DNA from: a virus
Virus record (IMG/VR): IMGVR_UViG_3300033984_000410
Location: 1-64,000 of that record
DNA: 64,000 nt
Direction: 5' to 3' (one strand)
Shown here: positions 16,567 through 25,138 of the stretch, in pieces
Layout: each line of letters begins with the position of its first letter
How positions within the stretch are numbered: the first letter of the stretch is position 1
Translations under genes and position numbers: made by a program
The notes under the pieces: model-generated
What the model was told of the DNA's origin: nothing
Database searches by the model: none
Seen by the model: only the letters and a program-made list of their open reading frames with translations

Positions 16567-16920
16567 ATGAAAATAATTATCACCGAAGAACAATACAAAC
16601 ATTTTAATATTGTTAAAAAATCAGATTTAGAGGATTCCGGAACTTGGTCTGCGGATGTATTAACACATAAAAGTGAAGGTAAAAATATATATACTTATAG
16701 TGATGGTGTTTTTACAAAAAGAGAAAAAAAACCATTGGAAAGAGGTGTCACTCGTCACGGGGGTAGTAGAACCGAAGTTTTTTATCTATCTGATGAACAA
16801 GCGGAACAGGCAAATGATTTAATTAGACAGTCTCGTGAGTTAGAACAACAGGCGAAAGAATTACGTCAACAAGCCAAAGAAGTTATACAACAAGAATTTC
16901 ATTTACCACAAAAACGATAA
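16567..16920 (+). CDS. Hypothetical protein with MKIIITE leader and Q/E-rich coiled coil
   Basis: 117 residues starting MKIIITEEQYKHFNIVKKSD. Residues 75-110 are a heptad-like Q/E/R helix (ANDLIRQSRELEQQAKEL). Flanked by its own TATTTAT element and terminator. Candidate internal head protein (inference from leader). Confidence 0.75.
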   Translation: MKIIITEEQYKHFNIVKKSDLEDSGTWSADVLTHKSEGKNIYTYSDGVFTKREKKPLERGVTRHGGSRTEVFYLSDEQAEQANDLIRQSRELEQQAKELRQQAKEVIQQEFHLPQKR

Positions 16921-16922
16921 AT

Positions 16923-16952
16923 AAAAACCCCTCCGGTAAAGAGGGGATTTTT
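16923..16952 (+). terminator. Terminator, identical to the copy at 18457
   Basis: CCCCTCCGGTAAAGAGGGG hairpin with A and T flanks. The 30-base unit recurs exactly at 18457-18486, on the other side of the methyltransferase/endonuclease pair. Confidence 0.88.
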
Positions 16953-16996
16953 ATTGACATATAGTGATTTTTAACCTATTTTTATATAAAAAAAAT

Positions 16997-17866
16997 ATGT
17001 GGAATAAAGACGATTATAATAAGTTTCATTTAATTGACATTATTGATGGTATGAAAAAAATACCTGATAATAGTGTTGATATAGTTCTTAGTGACCCCCC
17101 ATATAATATTGGTAAAGATTTTGGTATCTGTAAAGATAATATGGAATTAACTTCTTATTTGGAATGGTGTGATTTATGGATTGACGAATGTAAACGAATT
17201 ATAAAACCAACAGGTGTTATTTACATTTACGGGTTCAGTGAAATTTTAGCACATATTTCAGTAAGGATTGATTTACCCAAAAGATGGTTAATATGGCACT
17301 ACACCAATAAAACAACACCATCTTATAAGGGGTGGCAGAGAAGTCACGAGAGTATTTTATATATTTGGAAAGATAAACCAGTGTTTAACAGAGATGCTGT
17401 TAGAGTTCCGTATACCGAAACATTCCTAAAAAATTCATCAGGTAAAAAAAGAACCAATACCGGAACTGCAAGATTTGGTAATTCATCAGATACGGTATAC
17501 ACCGCTCATGAAAATGGTGCGTTACCTAGAGATGTATTTACAGAAATTTCAACATTAGCCGGAGGTGCTGGTAGAGAAAGATATTTCTTATACAAAGGAG
17601 TTGTTTACCCTTCAAAAGAGATTAAGAAATTTCCCGTTGATGAATGTATTAAACACCCAACGCAAAAACCTTCTAAATTAACTGAAAAGTTAATAAAAGC
17701 ATCATTACCGGAGAAAGATGGTGTTGTAGTTATACCTTTTGGAGGTTCAGGAACTGAAGGTGTTGTGTGTAAAAGAATGGGGGTTGATTTCATCGGATTT
17801 GATATTAACGATGAATATATTAAGTTAGCGGAAGGGGCTTTAGAACAATATAAAACAATATATTAA
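16997..17866 (+). CDS. DNA methyltransferase (N6-adenine or N4-cytosine type)
   Basis: 289 residues. Motif IV is SDPPYNIG near residue 38 and motif I is VVIPFGGSGTEG near residue 240, the order of beta-class enzymes; HPTQKP is also typical. Start ATG 16997 (MWNKDDYNKFHLIDIIDGMK) is the normal family start. Converges with the putative nuclease at 17882. DPPY indicates an amino-methyltransferase, target unknown. Either half of a restriction system or a self-protection enzyme. Confidence 0.93.
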   Translation: MWNKDDYNKFHLIDIIDGMKKIPDNSVDIVLSDPPYNIGKDFGICKDNMELTSYLEWCDLWIDECKRIIKPTGVIYIYGFSEILAHISVRIDLPKRWLIWHYTNKTTPSYKGWQRSHESILYIWKDKPVFNRDAVRVPYTETFLKNSSGKKRTNTGTARFGNSSDTVYTAHENGALPRDVFTEISTLAGGAGRERYFLYKGVVYPSKEIKKFPVDECIKHPTQKPSKLTEKLIKASLPEKDGVVVIPFGGSGTEGVVCKRMGVDFIGFDINDEYIKLAEGALEQYKTIY

Positions 17867-17870
17867 TTTT

Positions 17871-17904
17871 ATTTCATAGCGTTAAGAGTTTAACGCTATG
17901 AAAT
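17871..17904. terminator. 15-bp perfect hairpin between convergent genes
   Basis: ATTTCATAGCGTTAA and its exact complement with loop GAGT. Sits between the methyltransferase and the nuclease and can end both transcripts. Confidence 0.85.
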
Positions 17905-18409
17905 TATTTAGTTCTTCAATTCCATTAATAGGTGTTAAGTAATCTTTAATTTTACTATAGTCACACCATAACCCTTGACCTCCAGCACCACCTTGTTGTG
18001 TTACTAAACCTATAGATTTTAATTCCATAAATTTCTCTTTCCCAATAACATAAACATCTATTGAATTAAAATTGACACCCACCATCAATAAATAATCATA
18101 AAGATGGTCTTCCATAATATGTTGCCATTTCCAATCACCACTGGTAACCCAAAATCTTGCAGATTTAACCTCAAATTTAATCCCAGTTGATTCTTGTAGG
18201 ATATCATGACCACTTTCAGTTGGTTTATCCAGGGATAAACATTCTTTAATAATCCTTTGAGCTTTTTCCCCAAATGATTTATTACCCAATCTTACAATTT
18301 TAACAATATCAGGGTGCGCGTTATTCTCAATATAGTAATCTACTTGAGTTTTAACATTTTTAATAGTGTCAAAAGCATTCGTTTTGTTTACTTGATTTAT
18401 ATCAAACAT
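17882..18409 (-). CDS. Putative restriction endonuclease (PD-(D/E)xK-like)
   Basis: 175 residues. SGHDILQESTGIKFEVKSAR contains D-x(11)-E-x-K, the usual metal-binding core, followed by GDWKWQHI. Adjacent and convergent to an adenine/cytosine methyltransferase, the arrangement of a type II restriction pair. A TATCTTTA box, close to the host consensus, lies upstream on its strand. Sequence specificity is unknown; a Holliday-junction or repair nuclease is the alternative. Confidence 0.72.
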   Translation of the reverse strand: MFDINQVNKTNAFDTIKNVKTQVDYYIENNAHPDIVKIVRLGNKSFGEKAQRIIKECLSLDKPTESGHDILQESTGIKFEVKSARFWVTSGDWKWQHIMEDHLYDYLLMVGVNFNSIDVYVIGKEKFMELKSIGLVTQQGGAGGQGLWCDYSKIKDYLTPINGIEELNNFIALNS

Positions 18410-18456
18410 AGTTTATTTATTTTTTATAAAGATACAACTAAATTTAATATAAAACA

Positions 18457-18486
18457 AAAAACCCCTCCGGTAAAGAGGGGATTTTT
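18457..18486. terminator. Terminator, exact copy of 16923-16952
   Basis: Same 30-base hairpin in the same orientation. Together the copies bracket the restriction-modification-like cassette as direct repeats. Confidence 0.88.
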
Positions 18487-18771
18487 TTATTCTTCAGATG
18501 TTGTATCTTTCTTTTCTTTTTGTATTTGATTGACTATGTAACCGGATATTGCAAATTCAAGGGTTGCCCACATAAGAAAATCTGACATTGTTAATACTTC
18601 GTGTTTTTGGTATAGGAAAAATAACATTCCGATTTGACCTATAAGAAATGCAACACCTGATTCCACTCTTTTCTTTGAGAAGTGAGATTTGTTTCCGTTA
18701 TACATTTTACCTATCTCCCGGATGAACCATTTAATATTTTCCCATCCAAAGAAAAAATTATCCTTTTTCAT
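18487..18771 (-). CDS. Small membrane protein, two TM helices
   Basis: 94 residues from MKKDNFFFGWENIKWFIREI. Hydrophobic helices at about 38-56 (GVAFLIGQIGMLFFLYQ) and 62-80 (FLMWATLEFAISGYIVNQI), then a charged tail. ATG 18771 is chosen over an upstream start because an ATATTTATA element lies just upstream. Unknown role. Confidence 0.75.
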   Translation of the reverse strand: MKKDNFFFGWENIKWFIREIGKMYNGNKSHFSKKRVESGVAFLIGQIGMLFFLYQKHEVLTMSDFLMWATLEFAISGYIVNQIQKEKKDTTSEE

Positions 18772-18807
18772 ATTTACTTTTTTATAATTATAAATATATG
18801 GAAATGA

Positions 18808-18839
18808 AAAAAGGAGAGGTAGCGACACTTCTCCTTTTA
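18808..18839. terminator. Hairpin AAAGGAGA / TCTCCTTT
   Basis: Inverted repeat followed by a T run in both directions; likely ends the minus-strand gene at 18903. Confidence 0.6.
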
Positions 18840-18902
18840 ATTTGTTACCATCACTGATAACGGTCCTAAAATCCCCCAGAGTTGGAGGTGAATTATAAAA
18901 TA

Positions 18903-19427
18903 TTATTTTTCTTTAAGTAATACCAAACATCTTTTTAGATATTCTTTAGCTCTTGGAGATGGAGTATACTCATCTTCTTTTGTTTGTAAAGCCAATACTT
19001 TTTCAATATCTTTTACAAGTTCAGTTCCGTGTTCATTTTCTTTATAAAGTTCAATTACTTTATCCATAGCTTTATGACACTCATTTGATGTTTCATCAAA
19101 GTAATTTTTACCTCTATACTTATTCAAGTTATTAAGCATTTCGTAAGCTAAATGAGCTCCACCATCGTTAACATCCTTAAATAATCTCAATCCGTTTAAG
19201 ATACCTAAAGTATCAACCATTGAGTTAACACCATTTCTTCTTTTCTTAACACCTGGAGTATAGTGGTGAAAATCATCAGCTTTACCAGTAATTTCTTCTA
19301 GTGGCATAACATTAGATGTTAAACAATGATTTTTCTTTTCTTCTTTAACTTCTGGTTGTGCTTGTTCCAGGATATGTTTTCTAATAGATTGACGAAGTAA
19401 TTTTTCGTCTATAATAACTCTTTTCAT
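18903..19427 (-). CDS. Hypothetical protein with MKRVIIDE leader
   Basis: 174 residues beginning MKRVIIDEKLLRQSIRKHIL, then EQAQ, a variant of the leader (I-D-E in place of I-T-E, followed by I-L-E-Q). The rest is basic and helical with two cysteines. GATATTTATAAAA lies 15 bases upstream on its strand. Candidate packaged protein. Confidence 0.75.
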   Translation of the reverse strand: MKRVIIDEKLLRQSIRKHILEQAQPEVKEEKKNHCLTSNVMPLEEITGKADDFHHYTPGVKKRRNGVNSMVDTLGILNGLRLFKDVNDGGAHLAYEMLNNLNKYRGKNYFDETSNECHKAMDKVIELYKENEHGTELVKDIEKVLALQTKEDEYTPSPRAKEYLKRCLVLLKEK

Positions 19428-19448
19428 ATAATACTTTTTTTATAAATA

Positions 19449-19661
19449 TCACTTATTTGGTAATTGTTCATCATCTTCATATTTTGTTGAAGTTAATGTT
19501 AATGTAACCCAAACATCAAATACTAAAAAATATATCCACCAGGTTAAATTGGATAATGGAAATTCATCTGGGTATAACCCATTCATGGTGAATAGATAAA
19601 TAATTTTTATCATTATTATAAATTTCAATAATGATGTGATAACTTTAAATGCTTCTTTCAT
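19449..19661 (-). CDS. Small membrane protein
   Basis: 70 residues with two hydrophobic segments (LLKFIIMIKIIYLFTMNGL and WWIYFLVFDVWVTLTLTS). It sits between the kinase and the leader gene on the minus strand. Unknown. Confidence 0.68.
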   Translation of the reverse strand: MKEAFKVITSLLKFIIMIKIIYLFTMNGLYPDEFPLSNLTWWIYFLVFDVWVTLTLTSTKYEDDEQLPNK

Positions 19662-19665
19662 AATA

Positions 19666-20064
19666 TTATAATTTTATTTCAAATCTTTTTTTCATTTGTT
19701 CAATTTTTTCCTCCGGAACATTATGTTGGTTAGTTCCCTGATGTCTTTTCTCAACAATAATTGAGAAAATTGTAAAATCATATTTTTCGGCCAATTCATA
19801 ATATGGTTTCATTTCCCATTCTTGGGTGAATGTATTGGATACCGCAATTCGTTTATCCCCAATTACATTATCAGATAATTTCATTGTTATTTCAACTTGG
19901 TTTTGACACCATTGATGAGCTTGTTTTAATTTGGTTGGGTCAAATTTATATTCATTCCCCTCCATAAAAAACATATCAGCCTCAAAATTAACCACCCCCA
20001 TTGTTTTCGCCAATGAACTTTTACCTGCTGATGGCAGCCCTCTCAATAGATATAGTGTTTTCAT
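19666..20064 (-). CDS. P-loop kinase (polynucleotide-kinase-like)
   Basis: 132 residues from MKTLYLLRGLPSAGKSSLAK, Walker A GLPSAGKS. NFEADMFF resembles the substrate-side Asp motif of Pnkp-type and AAA_33 kinases, and R-H-Q-G is a possible lid. It phosphorylates either a small molecule or RNA/DNA 5' ends; with an RNA ligase in the window the latter is attractive. No phosphatase domain is fused, unlike T4 Pnk. ATG 20064 is chosen; the longer frame would need a TTG start. Confidence 0.8.
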   Translation of the reverse strand: MKTLYLLRGLPSAGKSSLAKTMGVVNFEADMFFMEGNEYKFDPTKLKQAHQWCQNQVEITMKLSDNVIGDKRIAVSNTFTQEWEMKPYYELAEKYDFTIFSIIVEKRHQGTNQHNVPEEKIEQMKKRFEIKL

Positions 20065-20066
20065 AA

Positions 20067-20537
20067 TTAAATTTTTGTTATCCAAAGATAATATTTTGTG
20101 TTATTTGCTGAACCAATTGTTATATCAATAAAAGGTAGTCCCCTAATATCACCATTTAGATTTGAATCGTAAATAGTTCCACTCAAATTCCCCCAAACAG
20201 TTCCGTTTAATGTTAGATTATAACCTGAACCTGTAACATAAAAAGAATAGGTATTTTGTGTTTTGGATTGATTTGTGGAATACATATAGTTATTTTTTGT
20301 AATAAAATGTAAGGTATCACTACAAGTCCTTGTTGTTGTTTCCGTTCCTATTTTATATTCTTTGATAACCCATTTTTGACCTATTAATGTGGGTGCTGAA
20401 GTAGTCCCTCCACCACCTGGGGGTGGATTAACAATTGGGTTATTCCCATTACCATTAACATTATTATTATCGGTGGGAATTTCTTGAATATAACAAGAAG
20501 AAAGTAATAAAGTAGTTAAGATGATTAATTTTTTCAT
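20067..20537 (-). CDS. Lipoprotein with N/G/P-rich linker
   Basis: 156 residues: type II signal MKKLIILTTLLLSSC, then an N/G/P-rich low-complexity linker and a C-terminal beta domain (WVIKEYKIGTETTTRTCSDT). Resembles lipocalin-like surface lipoproteins of Bacteroidota. Its promoter is host-like, so it may be made early. Function unknown; superinfection exclusion is possible. Confidence 0.8.
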   Translation of the reverse strand: MKKLIILTTLLLSSCYIQEIPTDNNNVNGNGNNPIVNPPPGGGGTTSAPTLIGQKWVIKEYKIGTETTTRTCSDTLHFITKNNYMYSTNQSKTQNTYSFYVTGSGYNLTLNGTVWGNLSGTIYDSNLNGDIRGLPFIDITIGSANNTKYYLWITKI

Positions 20538-20551
20538 ATCGTCTTTTTTTA

Positions 20552-20559
20552 CAAAGATA
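20552..20559 (-). promoter_or_regulatory. Host-like -7 element (TATCTTTG on minus)
   Basis: CAAAGATA on plus reads TATCTTTG on minus, 15 bases before the lipoprotein start. Confidence 0.6.
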
Positions 20560-20591
20560 ATCATATTTATATTATAAAAGAAACAATTTTT

Positions 20592-21830
20592 ATGAAATTA
20601 GTTGAAAATATTAAAATATCAAAAGAATTACAATATCATATTGATAATAACCTACCATTAAACGAGAATGTATTCAGACCAAACTCTGAAAAATATTTCC
20701 AATTGTTTAATGAAGTTAGAGAATTATTTAACGATGATAAAATTAGATTGACCGAGGATGATATATTTTTGGTTGAAAGTGATTTGGGTAAAAAAGTAAA
20801 ACTATCCAATGGTCAGACCGTATGGCTGGATGCCCCAATTGAGGAAGAATTAATTTCGGAAACAATAAAATTGGATATTAAAGTTGGCGATACTTTAATG
20901 GGTGGAAAATTTAAGAATAAAAAAGTTGTTGTAAAAACAATTGATAAAAATGAAAAGGGGGATATTACAATCAACGGAAAACCATTATTGAGGTTTAGAA
21001 TGATTAATGAAGTTAGAGTTCCAAGGGACGAAAGAGTTGAATTATATAGAGACGATAATATCCTTGTTATTGTTCCATTAACTCATAGAGCTTTAAGAAA
21101 ATATGCAAACTCCTGTCAGTGGTGTATTAATTCAGATGTTTCAGAATGGGAAGATTATCATAAAGGATTACACACAATTATCCTTCAAAGAAACCCTAAA
21201 GAAGTAAAAACCGGAATAACAGGAAATCCAACCGCTAGTGAAATATTAATGGGTCAAAGATGGGGTGAAGGTTATACTTTTGATGATATTCAAGATATTT
21301 TAGGATATGAATTTGAGAACGAACAACAAGCGGAAGAATATTTAATATCACTAACTAAAGATATTGATAATTTCGCAACTAATGCTGTTTATTATTCACC
21401 TGGTTATGGAATTTATGATATGGAAGATAATCATATGGGTGATTATCATTATGAAATTACCGATATACCAAATGTAACACCTGAAATTGTTAAACTAATT
21501 GATGAATACCTTGTTAATGAAGAAGTATTATCTGAAGCCGAATATAAAGGTAAAAATGTGGAACTAAACAAACCTACTAGAAGTTCTGGACCTAAAAAAT
21601 ATCAGGTATATGTTAAAAACCCATCAACCGGAAATATTAAAAAAGTAAGTTTTGGTGATGCAAAGGGGGGATTAACCGCTAAAGTATCAAACCCTAAAGC
21701 AAGAAAAGCATTTGCTGCTCGTCATAATTGTAAAGATAAAAAAGATAAAACTAAAGCCGGATACTGGGCTTGTAGAGCAAATAGGTTCGCTAATCTGTGG
21801 GGTGGTAAAACTTATCCAGGGTTTTGGTAA
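20592..21830 (+). CDS. Large hypothetical phage protein with DUF-type basic C-terminus
   Basis: 412 residues. The C-terminal 75 residues (KKYQVYVKNPSTGNIKKVSF, KARKAFAARHNC, KTKAGYWACRANRF) match a Cys/His/Arg-rich tail shared by many proteins of T4-like and cyanophages. The middle (RKYANSCQWCIN) adds a CxxC. Function unknown, possibly a capsid-associated or DNA-binding protein. Upstream ATATTTATA suggests late expression. Confidence 0.82.
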   Translation: MKLVENIKISKELQYHIDNNLPLNENVFRPNSEKYFQLFNEVRELFNDDKIRLTEDDIFLVESDLGKKVKLSNGQTVWLDAPIEEELISETIKLDIKVGDTLMGGKFKNKKVVVKTIDKNEKGDITINGKPLLRFRMINEVRVPRDERVELYRDDNILVIVPLTHRALRKYANSCQWCINSDVSEWEDYHKGLHTIILQRNPKEVKTGITGNPTASEILMGQRWGEGYTFDDIQDILGYEFENEQQAEEYLISLTKDIDNFATNAVYYSPGYGIYDMEDNHMGDYHYEITDIPNVTPEIVKLIDEYLVNEEVLSEAEYKGKNVELNKPTRSSGPKKYQVYVKNPSTGNIKKVSFGDAKGGLTAKVSNPKARKAFAARHNCKDKKDKTKAGYWACRANRFANLWGGKTYPGFW

Positions 21831-21842
21831 AATAAATAAGAT

Positions 21843-22181
21843 ATGAAAATTATAATTACAGAAAATAGGGTATTAAGTGTTGCGAAAAAAGAGCTAACTA
21901 AACACTTTGGTGATTTGACACCTGTTGAGGATAAAAGAAACCCTAATGTTGTTTTTTATACTGATAAAAACCGAAAAATTTATATTCAGTATATTGCACA
22001 CTTCAAGAAAGCCGGTGTTAATGAAATTTATTCATTTTTAGAAGACATATTTGGTTTTGATGAAGACCAAATAAATGAAATTATGACGGAATGGTTTCAA
22101 GAACAATATGGTTTAGATGTAAAAAGAACCATTCAGGCCAGTCGTGAATTTTGGGGTTGGGATGGTATAACAAATAATTAA
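21843..22181 (+). CDS. Hypothetical protein with MKIIITE leader
   Basis: 112 residues: MKIIITENRVLSVAKKELTK, followed by an acidic aromatic domain (FYTDKNRKIYIQYIAHFKKA). Directly downstream of the 412-residue protein and upstream of a cupin-like gene, all same strand. Candidate packaged protein. Confidence 0.75.
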   Translation: MKIIITENRVLSVAKKELTKHFGDLTPVEDKRNPNVVFYTDKNRKIYIQYIAHFKKAGVNEIYSFLEDIFGFDEDQINEIMTEWFQEQYGLDVKRTIQASREFWGWDGITNN

Positions 22182-22184
22182 GAT

Positions 22185-22457
22185 ATGGAAAATAATAAAA
22201 AAAACTTACCATTTACTGAAGTAAATGATGGAAATAAGAAAATAAGAACCTTTTCAGCTAATGTTGAAGAAGGTGAGTTGCAATGGCATAGAGACCGGGA
22301 AGATAGATTAGTTGAAACTACTCATGAAACCAATTGGAAAATCCAATTTGATAATGAATTACCTAGAGACCTAAAAAGAGTAATAATCCCTGAAGGTGTT
22401 TATCATAGACTTATTAAAGGAACTGATGATTTAACAATATCAATTATCTATATATAA
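22185..22457 (+). CDS. Cupin-like small phage protein
   Basis: 90 residues with EGELQWHRDREDRLVE, WKIQFDNELPRDL and IPEGVYHRLIKG, the H...H pattern of a small cupin found in T4-like phages of aquatic bacteria. Metal binding is likely; substrate unknown. Confidence 0.78.
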   Translation: MENNKKNLPFTEVNDGNKKIRTFSANVEEGELQWHRDREDRLVETTHETNWKIQFDNELPRDLKRVIIPEGVYHRLIKGTDDLTISIIYI

Positions 22458-22460
22458 ACA

Positions 22461-23090
22461 TTACCCTTTGAACCTTCGGAGTAATTTAGATATTAATTCT
22501 CTAACCATTACACTTGATACCGTTAATAAACCAAACGAAGCCAATCTTAAAGCGACTTGTTTAATATCGTTATTATCGTAATTACCACTTTGAGCCATTT
22601 GATATAACATAGGAATTAATGGAATGATGAAGGTATAACTCATCATATTAGAGACTTTATGTAAAGTTAGATTTAAACTATCCATAAACTTTAAGAAAGT
22701 ATCTTTTAATTCATCCCCCTTTTTAATTAAAGATTTGAAAGTATCATAAAGACCATTTTCTTTTATTTTACTAACAATTTTATTTAAAGCAGTCTTATTA
22801 TCAAGATAATATGTTGCGATAATACCAGTTAATAACAAACTAATTTCAACATCAGATAACGATGGGTCAATATGATTTAAGAAATCGTTAAGAGGACCAA
22901 CCATACCACCAATACTCGCACCCCAAGTTATAGTAAATTTCAAGTCAAACCCAATTTGGTCTGCCGATTTATTTAGAATGGTTTTAACAAATTCGTAGTT
23001 TTTTTTGATTGTATCACCAAAATCTCTATTAATAGATTCTAGTAAAATCACCTTTTTTTGGTGTTCCGTGATTAATAAATTAACTTTCAT
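22461..23090 (-). CDS. Membrane protein with MKVNLLITE leader
   Basis: 209 residues from the ATG at 23090, chosen because it gives MKVNLLITEHQKKVILLESI, a clear leader. Hydrophobic segments at about 75-95 and 160-200 (MMSYTFIIPLIPMLYQMAQ, LASFGLLTVSSVMVREL). A membrane protein bearing the leader suggests packaging with lipid contact, or that the leader is not only for packaging. Confidence 0.75.
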   Translation of the reverse strand: MKVNLLITEHQKKVILLESINRDFGDTIKKNYEFVKTILNKSADQIGFDLKFTITWGASIGGMVGPLNDFLNHIDPSLSDVEISLLLTGIIATYYLDNKTALNKIVSKIKENGLYDTFKSLIKKGDELKDTFLKFMDSLNLTLHKVSNMMSYTFIIPLIPMLYQMAQSGNYDNNDIKQVALRLASFGLLTVSSVMVRELISKLLRRFKG

Positions 23091-23140
23091 ATTTATAAAT
23101 ATTAACAATTTATGATATTTATAAATAAAAAGAAAAAAAA

Positions 23141-23380
23141 ATGATAAATCCAAAACTAAAAATAGGCGACAGAGTTGTTTTGCTGGATATGGAAAACGAA
23201 GAGAATGTTACCCCTGGAACTTGGGGTACGGTAACAAGAATATCTCATGTATTCGGAACAACAGATTATGGTGTAAAATGGGATGATGGTGGTTCCTTAA
23301 ACTTATTATCAGATGTTGATAAGTGGGATACCAATGAAAATAGAGTTAATAACGGAAGAAAACCAATCAAGGGGGAATAA
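23141..23380 (+). CDS. SH3-like small protein
   Basis: 79 residues: KIGDRVVLLDMENEENVTPG, TWGTVTRISHVFG and YGVKWDDGG form a KOW/SH3-type barrel common in phages. Likely a protein- or nucleic-acid-binding module. Confidence 0.75.
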   Translation: MINPKLKIGDRVVLLDMENEENVTPGTWGTVTRISHVFGTTDYGVKWDDGGSLNLLSDVDKWDTNENRVNNGRKPIKGE

Positions 23381-23394
23381 TAACAATAACGCAT

Positions 23395-23406
23395 ATATTT
23401 ATAACA
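23395..23406 (+). promoter_or_regulatory. TATTTATA-type candidate late promoter
   Basis: ATATATTTATAA lies about 17 bases before ATG 23418. Confidence 0.45.
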
Positions 23407-23417
23407 AAACAAATATT

Positions 23418-23957
23418 ATGAACGCATATTTTTTTAACATGACAAATGAGGAAAGAGAAAACATCCTTGACCAACATAAAGAGATTTATGACGGATATGT
23501 AACAAATTACGCTCAACCTAAAGAGCAACCATTATATACTCAAGATTTCGCTAACGATAAAAATGGTATAACCATTAATAATAAAGGTGAAGTATCTGAA
23601 TATAAACATATGAACATTAATGAAATGAGATATGATGGAAAAACTACCGGATTATTTGATGAGAATAATGCTCAAGTTGGTGCGGAACTTTTACCTGAAC
23701 CTACATTTGAGGGTGAGTATAACGAATTAGATGAAGTTTTAGATTATATTGGTGATGGTAAAGATGATTTAACTCACGGAACTATTGAAAATTCTGAAGA
23801 TAATGACCTTGAAATTATAGAATTAGACCCTTCAGTTTTTGACGAAATGGATATTGAAGACTTCCAAGATGAGGTTGACGAGGATATCATTGACTCATTA
23901 AAAGAAAGTGTAAACGAATCATTAAGTATGTTCAAAAGATTTACAAAATATAATTAG
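23418..23957 (+). CDS. Acidic protein with leader variant
   Basis: 179 residues starting MNAYFFNMTNEERENILDQH. T-N-E-E-R-x-x-I-L-x-x-H fits the leader helix even though the first residues differ. The rest is acidic, rich in D/E/N, with ESVNESLSMFKRFTKYN at the end. ATG 23418 is preferred over the longer frame. Possible scaffold- or core-type protein. Confidence 0.72.
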   Translation: MNAYFFNMTNEERENILDQHKEIYDGYVTNYAQPKEQPLYTQDFANDKNGITINNKGEVSEYKHMNINEMRYDGKTTGLFDENNAQVGAELLPEPTFEGEYNELDEVLDYIGDGKDDLTHGTIENSEDNDLEIIELDPSVFDEMDIEDFQDEVDEDIIDSLKESVNESLSMFKRFTKYN

Positions 23958-23963
23958 AATTTT

Positions 23964-24275
23964 ATGAGCACCGAAATTAATGAATTAGTCTCCTATTTTA
24001 TCAACGAAGAAAATCAAACTTTAGAAGTTACTTTTAGATTTGATTCAGATAACGAAGATGAAATAAGAACCGACCAAATTGATTTATCAGAATCAACAAC
24101 ATTTGGTTATAATTTAATACCAAATAATACAGATTTTTACAACGATAGATATGATGATGAGGATGATGAATTTGAGGAATATTATGAAGTTGTTGATGAA
24201 GATGAAGTAATATCCTTCCTCAACGAATATTACCTAATATACCCAACCAAATTACCAAAATCAGAATTATTTTAA
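23964..24275 (+). CDS. Acidic hypothetical protein, 103 aa
   Basis: Very acidic (DRYDDEDDEFEEYYEVVDED). Follows the preceding acidic gene by 6 bases and ends at a terminator. DNA-mimic or scaffold roles fit the charge; no evidence either way. Confidence 0.7.
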   Translation: MSTEINELVSYFINEENQTLEVTFRFDSDNEDEIRTDQIDLSESTTFGYNLIPNNTDFYNDRYDDEDDEFEEYYEVVDEDEVISFLNEYYLIYPTKLPKSELF

Positions 24276-24280
24276 TATAA

Positions 24281-24310
24281 AAAACCCCTCTTTAACAGAA
24301 GGGTTTTTTT
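24281..24310. terminator. Bidirectional terminator
   Basis: AAAACCCCTC / GAAGGGTTTTT hairpin between convergent genes. Confidence 0.8.
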
Positions 24311-24806
24311 ATGGACCAACTCTAGTTAGATGGATTGTTATTAATTGATTTGAACCAATATTACCATAAGGCCATAATCCAGTGTTTCTTAACACCAAAC
24401 TCTCATGACCATCCTCAATCACTTTAAAGATTCTAACACCACCATTCATCTCAATTTTAACATAACCCAAATCATAAACAGAATAATGATTAATGATGAA
24501 ATACGGATATTGTTTTTCCCATACAACACGACCACCATTAATCATTGTAGGATTGAAATATACAAACATATAATCAAAACTCCATCTAGTGAAACCAACC
24601 TTTATTTGGTCTAATGGGAATGAATCATCCGTATTTGTATAAACATCACCCGGGTAATAAACAAGACTGGTCTGTTGAGCGTTTTCCGTATTGGTCTTCG
24701 TTATCCTATCTATAATATATTCACCACTTAAACTAAGTGATGAGGGTTGTTGATATATTTCACAAGAAGATAGAAATAAACTCAAAATTATTATTATTCT
24801 TTTCAT
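24309..24806 (-). CDS. Lipoprotein
   Basis: 165 residues: MKRIIIILSLFLSSC lipoprotein signal, then a beta-rich domain (SGEYIIDRITKTNTE, FTRWSFDYMFVYFNP). ATG 24806 is chosen so that the signal is at the N-terminus. Promoter TATCTTTG on minus at 24827. Function unknown; one of four lipoproteins in the window. Confidence 0.8.
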   Translation of the reverse strand: MKRIIIILSLFLSSCEIYQQPSSLSLSGEYIIDRITKTNTENAQQTSLVYYPGDVYTNTDDSFPLDQIKVGFTRWSFDYMFVYFNPTMINGGRVVWEKQYPYFIINHYSVYDLGYVKIEMNGGVRIFKVIEDGHESLVLRNTGLWPYGNIGSNQLITIHLTRVGP

Positions 24807-24826
24807 TTTTACACTATTTATATTTA

Positions 24827-24834
24827 CAAAGATA
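24827..24834 (-). promoter_or_regulatory. Host-like -7 element (TATCTTTG on minus)
   Basis: CAAAGATA on plus, 21 bases before the lipoprotein start. Confidence 0.6.
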
Positions 24835-24868
24835 TGAATTATTTTCATATATCAAAATAATTATTATT

Positions 24869-25114
24869 ATGGGAACAGATATTGACTACATAATCTCTTT
24901 AATGAAAGAATTTACACCCAAAGCAACTACTGATGAATTGGGTGAACAAGAAGACACTACAACTACAAGTGATACTGGTGGCGAAAAACCAGATTACCCT
25001 ACAATAACTAAATGGGAAACTGGTGTGGTTAGAGGACCCGCAAATCAAATAGGAAATACTAAATGGTCTGATAGTGTTAAACCAGTCAGAGGTAAAGGTA
25101 ATACTTTATTATAG
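24869..25114 (+). CDS. Small hypothetical protein, 81 aa
   Basis: MGTDIDYIISLMKEFTPKAT, then LGEQEDTTTT, a T-rich stretch and a basic C-terminus. L-G-E-Q resembles the [LIV]-x-E-Q sites of leader proteins. Followed by a TATTTATA element. Confidence 0.65.
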   Translation: MGTDIDYIISLMKEFTPKATTDELGEQEDTTTTSDTGGEKPDYPTITKWETGVVRGPANQIGNTKWSDSVKPVRGKGNTLL

Positions 25115-25120
25115 GATAAA

Positions 25121-25130
25121 GATATTTATA
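25121..25130 (+). promoter_or_regulatory. TATTTATA candidate late promoter
   Basis: GATATTTATA, 8 bases upstream of ATG 25139 or 20 upstream of ATG 25151. Confidence 0.45.
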
Positions 25131-25138
25131 ATTATAAA

